DNA from: Rhipicephalus microplus
Lineage: Eukaryota > Arthropoda > Arachnida > Ixodida > Ixodidae
Direction of reading: 5' to 3'
Length of the DNA stretch: 64,000 bases
NCBI RefSeq assembly: GCF_043290135.1
Contig: NC_134703.1
Coordinates: 127,244,005 to 127,308,004 of the forward strand
A program made the position numbers and the translations under genes. Under the pieces are notes generated by a model. That model made no database searches. It saw nothing but the letters and a program-made list of their open reading frames with translations, and had not been told where the DNA came from. This document shows positions 34,216 to 48,181 of this stretch, in pieces; within the stretch, counting starts at the first letter, position 1, and each line of letters begins with the position of its first letter.

Positions 34216-37200
34216 GCGGCCGCTCGAAATCGTGTGGGACTTTCGGCCAATAAGCAGCGAGCTGGGCGTAAAGCAGGAAAAACTGGGGTCTTTCCCTTTT
34301 CATTCTTTTTTTTTCTTTCTATTGCGATGAAGCTGTTTGTCTTCGTAGAGGCGGTTGGGTCGTCCCAATAGAGACTAGTCTGCAAGGCCATATAGACGCT
34401 TGCACTGACGCGAAGCTCTCCACAAGAGGGAAAAGTTGCGTTGTTCAGGCGCAGCCCTGTGGTTCTGCGGGCCACGTAGGATAGGTCTATATTGAGCGTG
34501 TGCTGCATACAACCTTGCATGCAGCTCCCATGTGATTCAATGTGAACATGGTTTTGCCACTGCCAAAAAAGGTTGCCCAAATGGAAGGATAAGGCATCCA
34601 CAGAGGCGCGATTTTCTCGAGAGCGTCCACTAATGTGTTGGTAATGTAGCCCTTCCACTTTCGCAGTGCCTTTTAGCGGACTCGAAGTTTCAATTTGTAG
34701 TCTTTTTTTTTTCGTGCCTAGACTCTTTGCTTTAATATCAAAGGTCTGCATATACATTGATTTGTTCAACGCTTTTCTTTCCTTCGAGGCAGATGCTTGC
34801 GTGTTGTACACTGTTTGCAAAAAGTTAAGAAAAAGAAAGTAGAGGATAGCGAATTTCTTTCGCAGAAGCTGATTTTCTCTTCTTTATTTCTAAATCATGC
34901 TTTCACTCATAGGAAAAGCAATAACTGTGTCCGACTTCACGGAAACTTTAGCTTGTGGCAGAGAAATTGTGGCAATAATATAAAAATAAATTAGACACCA
35001 TTTCCCTATAGACGTTCAATTTTTGTGTTCGATGGAGATTTCCCCTTCTGTTTACAATCACAGAAATTATAAACTAATTGAGAGTAATTATATGTCGATA
35101 TGCATAGCACTACTACAAGTTTATTCAGCCAGGAGACGCATGCGTAAGAACGCTGCGTTTTCTGTGGATAGGTAAAGTTCGAGGATGGCACCTACTGCAG
35201 TCTCGTAGGTTTCGTAACAGCCGACGTGATACAGGTGCATAACAAAAAAACTATGTTATAAACAAAAAATAGATATAATATTTTTCAACGCAGACAGAAG
35301 CTACGACTCACTAATGCATAAGAAGTCGGTTACAAACTAACACAATGAAAACATAAATTCTGCTCAGATGCATCGCAAGCTGTTAAACTGAAAGAAAATT
35401 TGTAGAGATGTACTAGATGTTGAATGCAGCGATTCAAACTGTGGTATACGTCCATTTTATAACTCTACCATAGAAAAATATGGCCAATCTTTAGAGTCAA
35501 CAAGTCCCAGTTCAGAAAAATTTGTACTATCTCTAATGCAATGTTCTATTGCGCTAAATAAGACTTTCCGCATTGGAGCACGTATCCGAACGAGCTTCGA
35601 CATTTACGGTAGCTTCCATTTGCCCGCTCATTTTCGTTAGCGCCCTGACTTCGAGTCACCTGACATAGCTGTGTTTTCTAATTTAAGCAATACACTTATA
35701 GGACAAAATGAAACCGAATCATCAACAAGACATAATGTAATTTCATTGCATAGCAAAGCTAACTATCTGCTATCCAAGTATGATGATACGACCGATAAAC
35801 TGTTGATAAACTACCCCTTATTTTTACACTTGCACGGGAATAATGTTGACCACCTTGCATCAGCTGGTACTGAATTACATAGTGGTATGCTCGAAAACTT
35901 AGGTTTCTGATAATTCATTCAGACTTCCAAGAATTATTAGATTGTGTCGTTGTGAAGATATTGTGTTATTATTATTGACGACATTTGTGGAAGTGAAAGT
36001 GACAATAGTACTTCTCACCCCGAACCCCTTACACACACACCTGCGATACACAATGAACTATGATAATGATGATGACGAACTTATTACAGCCACGATTAGG
36101 GTTGTTCCAAAAAATTGGTATTTTTTATTTCATGGACATTTTATCAAGTAAAGTGACACCACCAGCATCTTTTATAAACGATATGATTGCAGTAAAATAA
36201 CATTTCATCTGGCTAACAAAAACCTTTCGTAAACAGGTATCGTTTAATTAATTTCTCAATTGATCAGTCGATTGATCGGCTGGTTTCTACGTTTAGTACA
36301 ATCAGTAGTTATGGTAAACAACACGAATAATTTCGACAGCTTGAATGTTTCTTTAGTGGGTCGCCAAAAAGACTCCCGCGTTTACATTCGCAAATCGATA
36401 AAAGAACTCAACCATGGCTCGTCAAACGATCCATTCATCAAAAACTGAAGAATATAACCAGAGGAAGGATATGATTATATCTGTGCGCGTGTGTATATAA
36501 AAAACCATGAGCACGAAATCCTCGATAGCGTCATGCGAAAGTGTGACATTTAATAGACCACTACCCCAAATAAAAATGCAGCTTACCCTGCTGAAGTTCA
36601 TACAAGTAGTTTGATACTAATTTGAAGGCGTCATGCAATCTGCAATGAAGTGCAGTGTCCACAATTCTAATTGCCCGGCTTTATTTACAAGCACGCATTT
36701 ACATCAATGAATGTTTTCTTTATAGGATCGCCTCAAACAAAGCCTGTATCTCGGCGACCGTGCTGGCGATGTCGTATGTTCGGTAAAGCTCCACGAGGGG
36801 TCGGGAAGACATGTGAGCGAAGAGAAATTCCGAAAATGTACTGGGGGTAACTCGGAATAATCGAAACGAAACAGAGGCGCCCCATCGGTGAACACAGCAA
36901 AAGAAAAATCAAATAGACAGGAGTGGGGGGAGGGAGAAAGCAAAGGATGGCGCTGAAGAAAGCGAGGAAGGGCGCGCGGTTGATGCGAGAAGGGGAGGCG
37001 CCCAGCACCAATTGTTTTGACGGCCGAGGACCATTAATAATTTCTCCCGCCATTGTTGTTTTCACGGGCAAGGAACATTTCGGCTGACCATGCGTACTGG
37101 AATGCTGCCCGCAGCAGCTCCGAGGGTGTATTAATCTACTTCACTCAAGAGAGCTGGGGGTGCCCTGGGTGACATTCTGCGCCCCCTCCGCCCCTCTTCG

Positions 37201-39060
37201 CATTTCCAACCTCGACTTCGTCTATACACACTTTCGCTCTTCACCCCCTCCTTTAACTCCTCCTCTCGGTGAACTCGCCCGTAGCGCTGATGGCGTTGCT
37301 AAGGTTCTTCCGCGCACTTGCGCCCTCTGACGCCAAACTTCGGCCCGATGGGAGTGTGGTGAGACCGTGGCAGCCTCCCGCGAACCCCGCCCCCTCCTCA
37401 CCTCCCAATTTCAGGCCCAGACCTCCGGTCAACCCAAGACTGTATTCGCAATCTCGGATACTCCATGGCCTGTAAGCATGCTCGCGGCAATGCCTCTGAG
37501 AACGTGTATACAAATGCGTGCATGACTGCGCAGTGGCTTAAAGGGGGGGGGGGGGAGGGGACAAGGCAAATGAAAGGGTTGTTTCGCTGCGCTGTCAGGG
37601 ATGACGAACTGCCTCTGTTGGACGCCTGGTGACTCGGTTCAATGTGAACTTCCTGTCGCAGCGAAATCGCGCTGTAGCGCTCTACGCGCACACCCGCCCA
37701 CATTCGCTCGAGCTTCGACGGTTGATTGTGGGATTGCTGCTGACGTCATACGACAGTCGCGCTATGCGGAATGGCAGGAATGTTGAAACTTGTCGAATGC
37801 TTTGGAACTTGTCCGCACACAATGAGGATTCGCTTTACTAGTTGAGAGTGTGCACGACCACATATATAGAAGCAGTGATGTCCCAAAAATGTGTTGAGAG
37901 ATATGCTTTGCAAGAGAAAATGACAGTGGTGAGAGAATGTTACTGTAGCCACACTACGGTGTACTATAATGGTGAATTGAGAATCAAGTGATCTGGTAAA
38001 ATAATGAAAACTTCCTTTTGTTTACCACTGTGGAATTTCATTTCTTGCACCGTCGCAATAGAAGTGTATTATGTATCCTGCATTAAAGCGAATGTGCCAT
38101 GCATTTACATCTTCTAAATATCCAGTCGCTCCACTTACAAGACCTTCTTTTGTCACGTGGTTATCGAAGATTCCTCCACAGCATAATAATAACACACTCC
38201 TATAGCTACTTAGTGCATGTTTAAGTTAAACAAGGGCTGAGGTACTCCGCACTGTATTGGCCGACAAAATAAAAGTAGCTTTATAGTGGAAGTCACAGAA
38301 AACACGTCAAAAAAGGAGAGGTCGAAGCCCTCACCTACTCTTCTCTGCCCCCCCTCCGACTATCCCAGTTCCACACCCAACTGTTCATGTCGTGTTTTCT
38401 GCGGCGTGCGTGAGTGCTTTTCTGTACCACCTACACAGCGCAGCCTCCCCACCAGTTCTTTATGTGCACCAAAATGAAAGCACGTGGGTCTCAAGCATTT
38501 TCCGCCTCAATGCGGGGTGTAAAACAACGCTCAATGCCAGAACAAAAACCGCAACAACAACAAACGAAATATAGGAAATTCAGCTCATCCACGTGATGGT
38601 CTCTGCTCGTCAAAATACCCATACCGGTAAGCAAGCTTCTTTACGCAAGCGTTAAACGACGACTGTGATTTGCAATCGCCTGGCAGTGGGCTTTGCCAAG
38701 CATCAGTCGATGTGGCGAAGGCCACAGGTGATCGGACGAAGTGAGAAGGGGAGTCTTACGTATTCACAAACCAGCCTCAACCATACCTCGAGTTTTCCTC
38801 ATCGGTTTCAAGCTGTTATTGCGCTTGCTGAACAAAGTAGGCTATTATACGTGAACAAATTTCGTTGTTATATTTTACCCTGTGACCATTTCTGTGCCCT
38901 TATAACGCACGTAGAGAGTACAGAAACTTGGGGAAAATGTGAGAAGATGCCAAGTGAATATGCCAAGTGAAGACGACTCTTCAGACAAGTTTCCATTCAC
39001 GACAGTGCCTTTCACCACTCAGCAGTCCCGTCTACGGAAACTTGACCTTTTCTTCAATCT
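34216..39060. other. non-coding; minor GC-rich patch at 37150-37760
   Basis: No gene, RNA or mobile element recognised. G-run at 37544-37559. The GC-rich patch 37150-37760 has overlapping frames on both strands (up to 101 codons), as expected by composition. Confidence 0.45.
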
Positions 39061-39142
39061 ACAACAACAACAACAACAACAACAATGACAATAATAATAC
39101 TAATAATAATGATAACAACAACGAAATTAATGATGATATAAT
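39061..39142. repeat. (CAA)n/(AAT)n microsatellite
   Basis: ACAACAACAACAACAACAAC followed by AAT-rich units; directly precedes a SINE in minus orientation, so it may be partly its tail. Confidence 0.75.
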
Positions 39143-39374
39143 AATTGTTGGGGTTGAACTCTCAAAACCACCATATAACTATTAGAGACGCCAAAGAGGA
39201 GGACTCCGGAAATATCGACCACCTGATGTTCTTTAATGGGCACCTAAATCGAAGCACACTGGTCTCAGGCATTTCCGCCTCTATCAAAAATGCGGCCACT
39301 ATGCCGGGGATTCGAATCCGTGACTTGTGGGTCAGCAGACGAGTACGTTAGCCACCAGACCACTGCGGCGGGGT
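39143..39374 (-). mobile_element. diverged Ruka-like SINE
   Basis: Minus strand begins near 39374 with CCGCCGCAGTGGTCTGGTGG (A-box), B-box GGATTCGAATCCC, then the body with many substitutions relative to 28500-28752. No TSD recognised, so it is an older copy. Confidence 0.75.
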
Positions 39375-41894
39375 GTGCCACACGAAATGCCGTAACTCTG
39401 TAATATATCTTGTAGCCTTGGCTGAAGATACAGATTGTGAACGTTGCTCGGTCATTACAACTTCTTCATTGCACTTTTCTTCTTTTGGTTCTGGACGAAA
39501 AACTGGAAATATTTTCAAATCTGATGCTTTTACGCTGGTACTGAAGCACACATGACTCGATTTCACCTCCTCAATGGTCGCTGTGTGCCGGTGGCGCGGC
39601 ATGCACAAAGGATGTTGCAACACAGCGGATGTATGGGCACTTTCGGGGCGGCATGCATCGGCCGGGCCAGTACTGCAGAGCGGGAAAATTCATTGAATGG
39701 AACTAAAGAATAAACCTGCGTCCATAAATAAAGTTTGTTCAAGCAAAACGTTCACTAGTAAAAAATTCGTTTCACTGAAAGATCTTGGCATATAGAGGAA
39801 AATGCCCGGGGATTTGATAAAGACCCGTCATCCTGAAATGTTCTTTAAACTGATGTTCGTACAAGTGAGAGTTCACAGTACTGAGCTGTATGCTGCATCT
39901 CTGATTACAAAGAAAGTGCCGTTTGCTATCAATTGTAGAAGGGCCCCTAAACGACCCAGAGGTTGCAATTTAGTTGCGGTGTTGCAGTTGTACATCAGTC
40001 TACAGCGATTGAGTTCATCTGTTCGTATGTCCGCCTCTCTGAACGCCCTTCCTCAGCGTCCGTGCATGGTGACAACGCATTGCACTATGTATACGCGCGC
40101 ATCTGCTGACTCAGTGGAACATGCGACCGCCAGCTTTTGATGGCAAGTAAGTGGCCCGGAGTCTTATAATTAGTCATCGGAGACGGGACCGTTGCGCTAT
40201 TTATATACCTTTGATCTAAAAAAGAAATGCAAGTGTTTGCATATAGTTTCTTCATTTAGACCTCGCCACTAATATGGTTCTCTGTATGCCATTTCCTTGT
40301 CATCGCCATTTAGCATTCAGCCCAAAGCTTGCATCTCTGTATATTTTAACGAAGCAAGATGTATTGGCTTGTCTTCACAGTTATCCAGTGTACTGGTAAG
40401 GTATTGTGATCCCGATTGGACGGCAATATAGCAGTACTGCAGAGGATGACGTGCTGGATAAGGCAGCACGGTTCACTTATGTCCTAATTGTTTATGTCCC
40501 TTGAATACATCCTGTAGGTCTATTGGGATCTTTAGTGGTCCTCGTTTATTGGTGTCTTCTTGGAATCCTTGCAGAAAGCGTGGATTTACGTTTAAAATAG
40601 GCGAGTATGAAATTCCTTAGAACAAACATATTTTTCCAATAGCTTTGCAACTGCTTTGCAGACAGCTTTTTCCACAGAAAAAAAAAATGTTTCAAAAAAC
40701 AATGATTGTGGCCTTCTTAGTTCCCCACCAAGACTATAGCCTATCTTTCTGTCTGGCTGCAAGTGTGAAGCTGTTTCTTTATCCGGTGTCTATAGAGTAA
40801 TTCGAGAAGCTCGTTTATTCTACTTATGTAATTTCCCCTTTCTCTCCCTTATTTGTTCTGCTTCGTAATAATGAAGCTATGCTCACTTTGAAAAGCGAAT
40901 CACGCCGCACATCACCCGTGAGCTTTCTGCAAAGTGTGTTAATAAAGTGTGTGCTTGGAGTAAAAGAAGGCATGGTCTCTATTGAGCTGGTTTTTGGTCA
41001 AGGCTTTGGTTCCGATAGCACTTCGACTTTGGTACATACTCGGATGGGTTTAGTGCGATTCAGACAAAGACAGGAGACACACATGTAGAATAAAGGCGAG
41101 TGCTGTGTTTGGTTCCGATGATTTATTGATTTTTCTACACTGCGCCCGTGCTATAACAGGCACTAGACGTAACTTGAGAGATGCACTCTCGGGTCATCGC
41201 ACGCTTGACTCGACCTGTTTCCTGCGAAGGAATTTCGAAGAAAGTGCTCGCTGAAATCGGCAGTGAAGTACAAGTGGCTTATATGAACGTCCATCTTCTG
41301 AAGGGCATCTCCTTCAAATGCAGAACCAATGCTTGTATGAATAATTATTACCGGAGCGTGTATATAGTCTCTATTTCGAGGGAGAAGAAGACACATTACT
41401 TCTACATTTATTTAAGATTTTTTTCAGATTGGGAAATAGTATTCTGTGTTAGAAGTACGAGGCAGCAGAACTCCACATATTTAGGTCTCGAGGCAAAAAA
41501 AAAAATTGTAATGATGGAAAGAGTCAGTGATTTCACAAATAGAACGCAAAATGTAGCTGAGTGAGTGCGCAAATAAAGTGGCATCAGTCATATGCAGTAT
41601 TCGGATAGAAATAGCCAGCGTGCAGGCAGAGCGAAAGTATAGGCCCGTAATAACACGGCACCTATAGTGAATCGTGTGTGTTATTCTGCATTTATTTGGT
41701 CATAGCCATCATCTCACCACTGAAACGCATGCAGCATCATCACTGAAGTAGAGGCAACACTACGAAGTGCTAAACATGCCACGCATGAGGTCTGCTTTAT
41801 CACCATCATATGAGCTAGGTGGCCTTATTTCGTTATTTTTTTTTTGCAGCCATTTCAGCGAGAAATTTCTTCTAGCCATTCACACCATATTATA
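39375..41894. other. non-coding, no feature seen
   Basis: Unsupported frames up to 127 codons (41181-41564, +). No motifs, RNA genes or repeats recognised. Confidence 0.45.
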
Positions 41895-43402
41895 GGTAGA
41901 CTCAAAGAGGCAAAGCCGCTGGTGAGGATAAGGTAACAATGGACCTGCTGAAATATGGCGAAAAAGTTGTCCTAATAAAACTGTCCACTTTATATACGAA
42001 GTGTCTCTTGACGGAAAGGTTACCAGAATCTTGGAAGAACGCAAACATAATTTTAATCTATGAAAGGAGATGTCAAGGACTTGAAATATTACACGCCGAT
42101 CAGCTCACTGTCGGTTCTCTACAAACTATTTACGAAAAATAATAGCTAATAAAATTAAGGTGACATTAGAGTTCAATCAACCAAAGGACGAAGCAGGAGT
42201 TTGTACAGGCTAATCCACACCAGACCACATTCATACTATTGATTAGGTAATATAGAAATGCGCGGAATACAACCAACTCCAGTATACATAGCTTTCATAG
42301 ATTACGAAAAGCGTTTGATTCACTCGAGACGTCAGCAGTAATGCAGGCGCTATGGAATCAGGGCATCGACGAACCCTACATAAACATACTATAAAAAAAT
42401 CAACTGCGGATCAACAGCCATCATAATTCTCCATAAAGGAAGCGACAGAATATCAATAAAAAAGGGTTTATGGCACGGAGACACGATCTCTCCAATCATA
42501 TTCACCGCGTGTTTACAGGAGGTTTTCAGGGCCCTAGAATGGGAATGGTTAGGAATAAGAGTTAGGGATAAGAGTTAGGGATAAGAGTTAGTATCTTAGT
42601 AACTTGGATTTGCTGTTGACATTACATTATTGAGTTACTCCGGCGACGAATTAGAGCTCGTGATTACCGAAGTCGACAAGAAAAGCAGAGGGGTAGGTCT
42701 GAAAATTTAATGCAAGAAAACTAAAGTAATGTGCAACAGTCTCGCAGGAAAGAGCACTTTGCGATAGGTGGAGAGACGCTGGAAGCTGTAAAGGAATGTA
42801 CATGTCTACTTAGGATAGGTGGTTACCATGGAGCCGAACCATGATAGTGAAATAACTGAAAAAATAAGGATGGTATGCATCACACACAGCAAGCATTATC
42901 AAATCATGAATGGTAATATGCCACTAAACCTCAAGAGAAAGTTATATAAAAGCCGCATCTTACTGGTACTTACTTACGGAGAATAAACCTGGAAGCTTAC
43001 AAAGCGGGTTCAGCTTGAAGTGAGGACGACACAGCGAGCGATGGAAAGGAAAATAATAGGTGTAACCTTATGAGACAAGAACCGAGCAGAGTGGGTCAGG
43101 GAACAAACCGGGGTTAAGGATTTCATAGTTAAAATCAAGAAGAAATTGACCTGGGTCGGACACGTAGCCCGGCAGGATAACTAGTGGTCATCAAGGGTAA
43201 CTGGCTTGATTCCCAAAGAAGACAAACGCACGAAGGGGAGACAGAAAGTTAGGTGGGCCGATGAGATTAAAGGGTTCGCGGGTATAGCGTGGCAACGAAA
43301 ATGACAAGGCCGGATTGATTAGCGGATTATGTGAGAGGCATTTGCCCTGCAGTGGGCGTAGTCAGGCTGATGATAGTGATGATGATTATGATGATGATGA
43401 TA
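41895..43402 (+). mobile_element. decayed RTE LINE, 5'-truncated
   Basis: Begins in the RT linker (KRGKAAGEDKVTMDLLKYG) and runs through PESWKNANIILI, an FDS block at 42317, the catalytic box changed to FAVD near 42610, the C-terminal domain (WAGHVAR-like block at 43150) and a (TGA)n tail at 43366-43402. Stops and frameshifts are frequent, making this the most decayed of the long RTE copies. A small TTAGGGATAAGAG triplication lies at 42560-42592. Confidence 0.8.
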
Positions 43403-43439
43403 GCTATTTTCATGTAAGAAACGAATTCGAACCAAAGAA

Positions 43440-43770
43440 AACTCACAGGATTCTTCACGCATTTGCCTAAGATGGCTCGAAGGCCAAAGCCATTTTCTGT
43501 TTCCTCTCAGTCGATGTATTATTCCTCCCCCTCCCCCACTGCCAAGCCTCTCTGCGCCTAACGCAATTTAGCCCTGCATCCAATATCCGAAATATTGCTG
43601 TAGCCTTCTGCCACTTACTGGTTTTGCACTATACCTCCTTGATCGGCCCACTTTTGACGATGCAACGAATTCACGTGATGACGTCATCGTATGTCGCGTT
43701 ATGGGACGTCACCTATTTGGTGATTTGTAATCCCATGCTGACGTCACATGGTGAGGTCTTGAAGTCGTAT
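43440..43770 (+). repeat. TGACGTCA-containing dispersed repeat, copy 1
   Basis: Starts with TTTGCCTAAGATGGCTCGAA, includes a C-rich CCTCCCCCTCCCCC stretch and ends with several GTGATGACGTCATC / GACGTCAC words. It parallels 46040-46300. Confidence 0.5.
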
Positions 43771-46039
43771 CTAATCTCGAGACCTTCTGCACCTTCTGGT
43801 ATAACGCCCCCACCGACGACCACGCCAGCGGACACGTTTTTATCTTGCCGATACATTTGGTGCTTTCGCCTAAATTTGAGTATTATTTAATTTTTTTCAA
43901 ACGCTAACTCTCCAGTGATTTTTTTCGCATTTGTTGTAGGCAGCAAAAAACACAGGTCATCTTTTGCTTTACTATTTGTGGCAGATTATAGCAGAGGATA
44001 TTCACTGCGCCATTTGTTGCGTCAATTGGGACTCTAAATGAGGTTTCGCCATCCATCCATTAGTTGCGATGTAATATATAGGAACGAATGCAGGTGGCAG
44101 CCAATGACTTCTACTACTTGTACACATAAGAGTCATTAGTGGGTCTTAATTGATTGTTTGTCCAAAACCCATTATACGTTTACTTACCGAAATAACATTG
44201 CAACGACCCAAGAAAAACTTTTCGCGCGCTTGCCACTTTATATATTTTGCGCGACTATATAGCTGTCTTGGCTGCGGTGTGTGTTAGATGAAAACCGTGT
44301 TTTCCTGTCGCTTCGAGTGATGCTGCTCCACGCAATATATCATCCGGAGCGGCACACCATGACGCCCCACGAGCTTTTATATCGAGGTGGTCACCGAGTT
44401 CACCGGTATTTACACGCCTGGGAGTTTGCATCCGATAACACAACTTTCGAATGATGCCCTCTCTTACCTATTAATATCGTATTAACGTGCTTGTGATTAG
44501 TATGACTTGAAACTACAATGCAGAGGGTAAGTTTATTTTAGGTTGCGGGGACTCCCGACGCGAAAGTGGTTTTTCCTCGCCGCTGGTGCAATGTGTGCGG
44601 TCTTGGCTTTCACAATAGACGGTGTTCTCGTGCCTATACGCCATGGCCAGTCGTCAAAAAACTCAAGGATCACGATGCCACGCTGTTTCGCAGGACCCTT
44701 CGAGAGGACCAACCCACCTCCTTTTTCTCGTGCGGCGGACAGCCAGCCACTCACGCCGGGTCCCCTGCACCCTTCGCTGCCCGGTCCCAGCCGGCAGCCT
44801 TTTGCTGCACGGCTATATTACACAGCGGCGGGCCCCAAGATTATCTAGTTCAAGTATTACAGTGGAGGAAAGCGACCGAGGAGCTGGCAATCGCTTGGGC
44901 AAAAAGGGACGCGCCAGAGGTGCACACAGATGAGTGAGGGAGGGGTTCCCGGGTACAGGCTGGCGGCTGGGGCCCACGAGGGCAAGTGAGAGGAAGCATG
45001 GAAAGAACGAAAAAAGGAATAAGAACGAAAGAAACGAAACCCGGAGGGGTAAGTCCGCACCACCGGACTTGGGGCGAGCGCGGTAATATATCATCTGACA
45101 GAAAGATAATCCATCTCTGCCGGACGCAAAGAGAAACGCAGAAAGCGCAAAAGAAGGAAGTTGGGAGGAGAGATGAAATGGAGGGGTATCCGACGAAGCT
45201 CCGCTGGAGGAAGAACGGCACCGAGAAAGGCGCGGCGGCGCAGGCGACGGGGAAGGCGGGAGGGTGGACCGGGAGGCCCACGGTGGAAAGAGAAGAGCGC
45301 CGCGCGCCGCAATTTTGGCGGCGACGGCGCGGCTCCCATTCTGCAGGCCCCCCTCATTCGGCCTGTCGTTGGACGGCAAACTCGGAGCTGATGCTGCTGT
45401 TGCTGCTGTCAGGACACAGCATGCCTCGCCTGCACACCCGCAGTGCCGCCGCCAGTGTCCTCGTTTTCGCGGGGCTCCAATGCGGATCGAACGTTGAAGG
45501 CAACCGCGAATGAACGAGGTCTCGGAAATCTTCGGATGGCAATAGGCTGTCGTAAGTTATTCCGAGCTAGGTTGAGCACAGACTAGTTATCAGCCGAGTT
45601 GGTAAAGTCCTTACTGGTGAATTTTCACGGCACACCTCCATTCTGTACCTGGCAAGACGGTAGTTTAGGCGTTGTCCTTGAGGTCGAGGGGTGTGTGGAT
45701 CACGCAAAGAAAAACGCGCGTATAGGCATGCAAATAGCTACGATGAAAATAAGAACGCAACTTTAATAACGTGGCGGTAACAACGAACGCGACGGGCGTG
45801 GTTCCCGAGTGACGATTTCCTTTTCTTTTTTGGAGCATGAAGAAAGTGGCCAACAACGCCACACGTTAGAATTTTCAGCTTGGGCAACAAAACGCAATTA
45901 AGGGAGCAAGGCAGATGATGCCTGCTTGTGGGCACCTCACTTTGCGTCAGTGTAAGGAACACTGAGCTTGAACTTCAAATTGGATCTTGCCCCAATCAAG
46001 AAGTAGCGCTATCGACCCCCCCCCCTCTCTTTTAAGTGT
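43771..46039. other. non-coding; GC-rich patch at 44540-45600
   Basis: 44540-45600 is GC- and CpG-rich, with long overlapping frames on both strands (188 codons at 45379-44813 minus; 175 codons at 44986-45513 plus). Neither has motifs, and such overlap is expected from composition. It may mark a promoter or untranslated exon of an unseen gene. Confidence 0.4.
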
Positions 46040-46300
46040 GTAATGCTGTTCCTGATGCGTTCGCCTAAGATGACTCGAAAGCGGAAACCATCTCCTCACT
46101 CGAGAGCACTGAGACCGCACCCCCTTCCCCCCCCCCCCCAAAAAAAAAAATGTGGCACCTCACCTGGCTTACAGAAATGTCTCCGAGATCGACGCACCTC
46201 TGGCCAAGCGACCATATGTGATGATGTCACAGATCCTGGAATTCTGTGACGTCATGGTGATGTCATCACATGATGCCTCTTGCATCATGTGAATGCGTGT
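46040..46300 (+). repeat. TGACGTCA-containing dispersed repeat, copy 2
   Basis: TTCGCCTAAGATGACTCGAA start, C-rich CCCCTTCCCC(C)n stretch, then ATGTGATGATGTCAC, TGTGACGTCATGG and ATGTCATCACATGATG. Same order as copy 1, strongly diverged. Confidence 0.5.
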
Positions 46301-46904
46301 TGACGCCAATGGTTACTTTTCGAATTTGGTGAGGCATATGAGACTATCGCCCTAATAAAAGGACGAAAGCGGCTTGCTTGTATTCGGGCATGTAACGCTG
46401 TTCACGAGTGAAAGTTCACGAACTTGACAGTATTGAAAAAATAAATGTTCTAAGCGGGGTAAGAATATGGCGGATCCCACTTCTCTATCGCCGCATATGA
46501 CGTCCCAGTAATGCATTCTAGACAACTCGAGAATGTCAAGACATAAATGTCTACAAAAAACTGTTCCTTCCTTTTTCTGATTGTCCCTGTACCTCCATAG
46601 TAGGGCATACTGCTTTAGAAGTCCGCGGCATTTGCACTGCCAAAGCGAATGCACACAGGCGTGCACCGATAAGTTCGCACTCCAGAATGACGTCATGGGG
46701 TGCACAGTCGGCTACACCGCGTTTGGAGAATATTGACGAGCGCCTGAGCGTCGGAGAGTGTTTCTTCAGTCTGGGAGGTGATAAGCTACCGCGCTACGGT
46801 CGTGTGGGTGGGGCCTTTCTGAAATTAAATTGTATACGGCCTTAGATATGACTGTATATGAGAGTTGTGACTGTATATGAGACTATACATGGAACTTGGA
46901 AATG

Positions 46905-47500
46905 AATACATAAACGTTGGACATGCAGTGACCCCAGAGCCGTACCATGGGATGCAAGTAACTTGGAAAATAGGAATTAGGGGAAGCACAATCGGCAGAC
47001 ATTCTCAAGTCATCAATAGTGTTTCGCTCCCGTCCCTCAAGAGGAAGGTATAAACAGCTGCATCTTACCGGTACTTACGTACGGAGCAGAAACTTGGAGG
47101 CTTTTAAAAGGGGTTCATCTCTAATGTAGGACGACGCCACGAGCAATGGAAAGGAAAATGATTGGTGGAATCCTGAGGGACAAGGAGAGAGTGGGTGAGG
47201 AAACTAGCGGGTGTTAAGCACATCATAGTAGAAATCAAGGAGAAATGGACGGGGACAAAACAGTTAGTGCATAGGCAACGTAATTGTTGATCATTAAGAA
47301 AAGCATACTATATTCCAAGAAAAAACAAACGCGTGAGAAGGAGAAAGGAATTTAGTTCGGCAAATCAGATTAATCATTTCGCGGGTACACAGCACCAGCA
47401 ATCACAAGGCTGGTTCGATTGCTTGCACAAGGGGGAGGCCTTTGCCATGCAGTAGGCGCAGTCCGGCTGATGATGATAATGATGATGATGATAGTGGTGG
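46905..47500 (+). mobile_element. RTE LINE 3' fragment, decayed
   Basis: Corresponds to the RTE C-terminal region: CAGAGCCGTACCATG..., TTCTCAAGTCATCAATAG, TCTTACCGGTACTTACG, then GCGCAGTCCGGCTGATGATG and a (GAT)n tail to about 47500. Full of stops. Confidence 0.75.
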
Positions 47501-47843
47501 TGGTGTGGTGATGATGATGATGGTTTCAACCAAGTAACCTTTCCTGGACCAGCCTTCTTCTTTTTGTTGCCTTTTAGGCCATAATCGGAAGCATACCGTT
47601 CCTTTGCTTTCATATAGTTAGCTTAACCCATCCCCCTCCGGCATGATCAGTTTCGAACTTGATTTACCGATCTATAGACCTTTGCATCAGGCGAGGAGGT
47701 CCGATCTGGCAACCAATGCATTCCTGCTATCTGGCATGCGGGCGACGGCTTGGAGCGTGTGTGTCGATGCTGGTATCTGTGGCGTTATCGAGCGATTTGC
47801 CGTGTATTAAGCCGACCTGTGGATTTTGTTTTTCTTCATTGCT

Positions 47844-48181
47844 ATGATGGTCAAGAATCGGTCATCAGGGAACTACTGCGCTGTTTTGGGGTGCAGTAAC
47901 AACTACAGCAAAAGGAAGCTCCTGTCGGAATAAATATGCCATGTGCATCACCAGACGCCGAGTATTTGTGGCTGTGGACTCCTCAAGTTGCATCGCTCGT
48001 CGAAGAGGAGCAGCGGCTTCTATGGCTTGAATACTTAAACAGAAAAAACTTTGTACCTTCCACGGATACTCGGGTATGTTCAGAGCACTTCTTCTCAGGC
48101 GAACGGAACGCAATAACTTCGACACCGATGCTCAACCTCGGCTATGAACGGAAGGTACGCCGCCAACAGCTTTTCCAATGA
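47844..48181 (+). pseudogene. THAP-domain (C2CH) gene relic
   Basis: The frame from 47844 encodes SGNYCAVLGCSNN, the first Cys pair of a THAP zinc finger, and stops at TAA 47931. A second frame from 47936 supplies the rest: WLEYLNRKNFVP, then RVCSEHF, the terminal Cys/His pair. THAP domains bind DNA and occur in P-element-type transposases and their host-domesticated relatives. The stop plus frameshift in the spacer make this a relic, or else the two parts are exons with an intron I cannot place. No transposase body follows before 48300. Confidence 0.6.

Noticed and set aside
33987..34820. 277-codon open frame on the minus strand
   Set aside because: Longest frame outside mobile elements, but low-complexity Lys/Arg stretches from T-runs, no motif, no splice or promoter support.
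44813..45513. 188-codon minus and 175-codon plus frames overlapping each other
   Set aside because: Both arise in a CpG-rich patch where stops are rare; neither has domain content.
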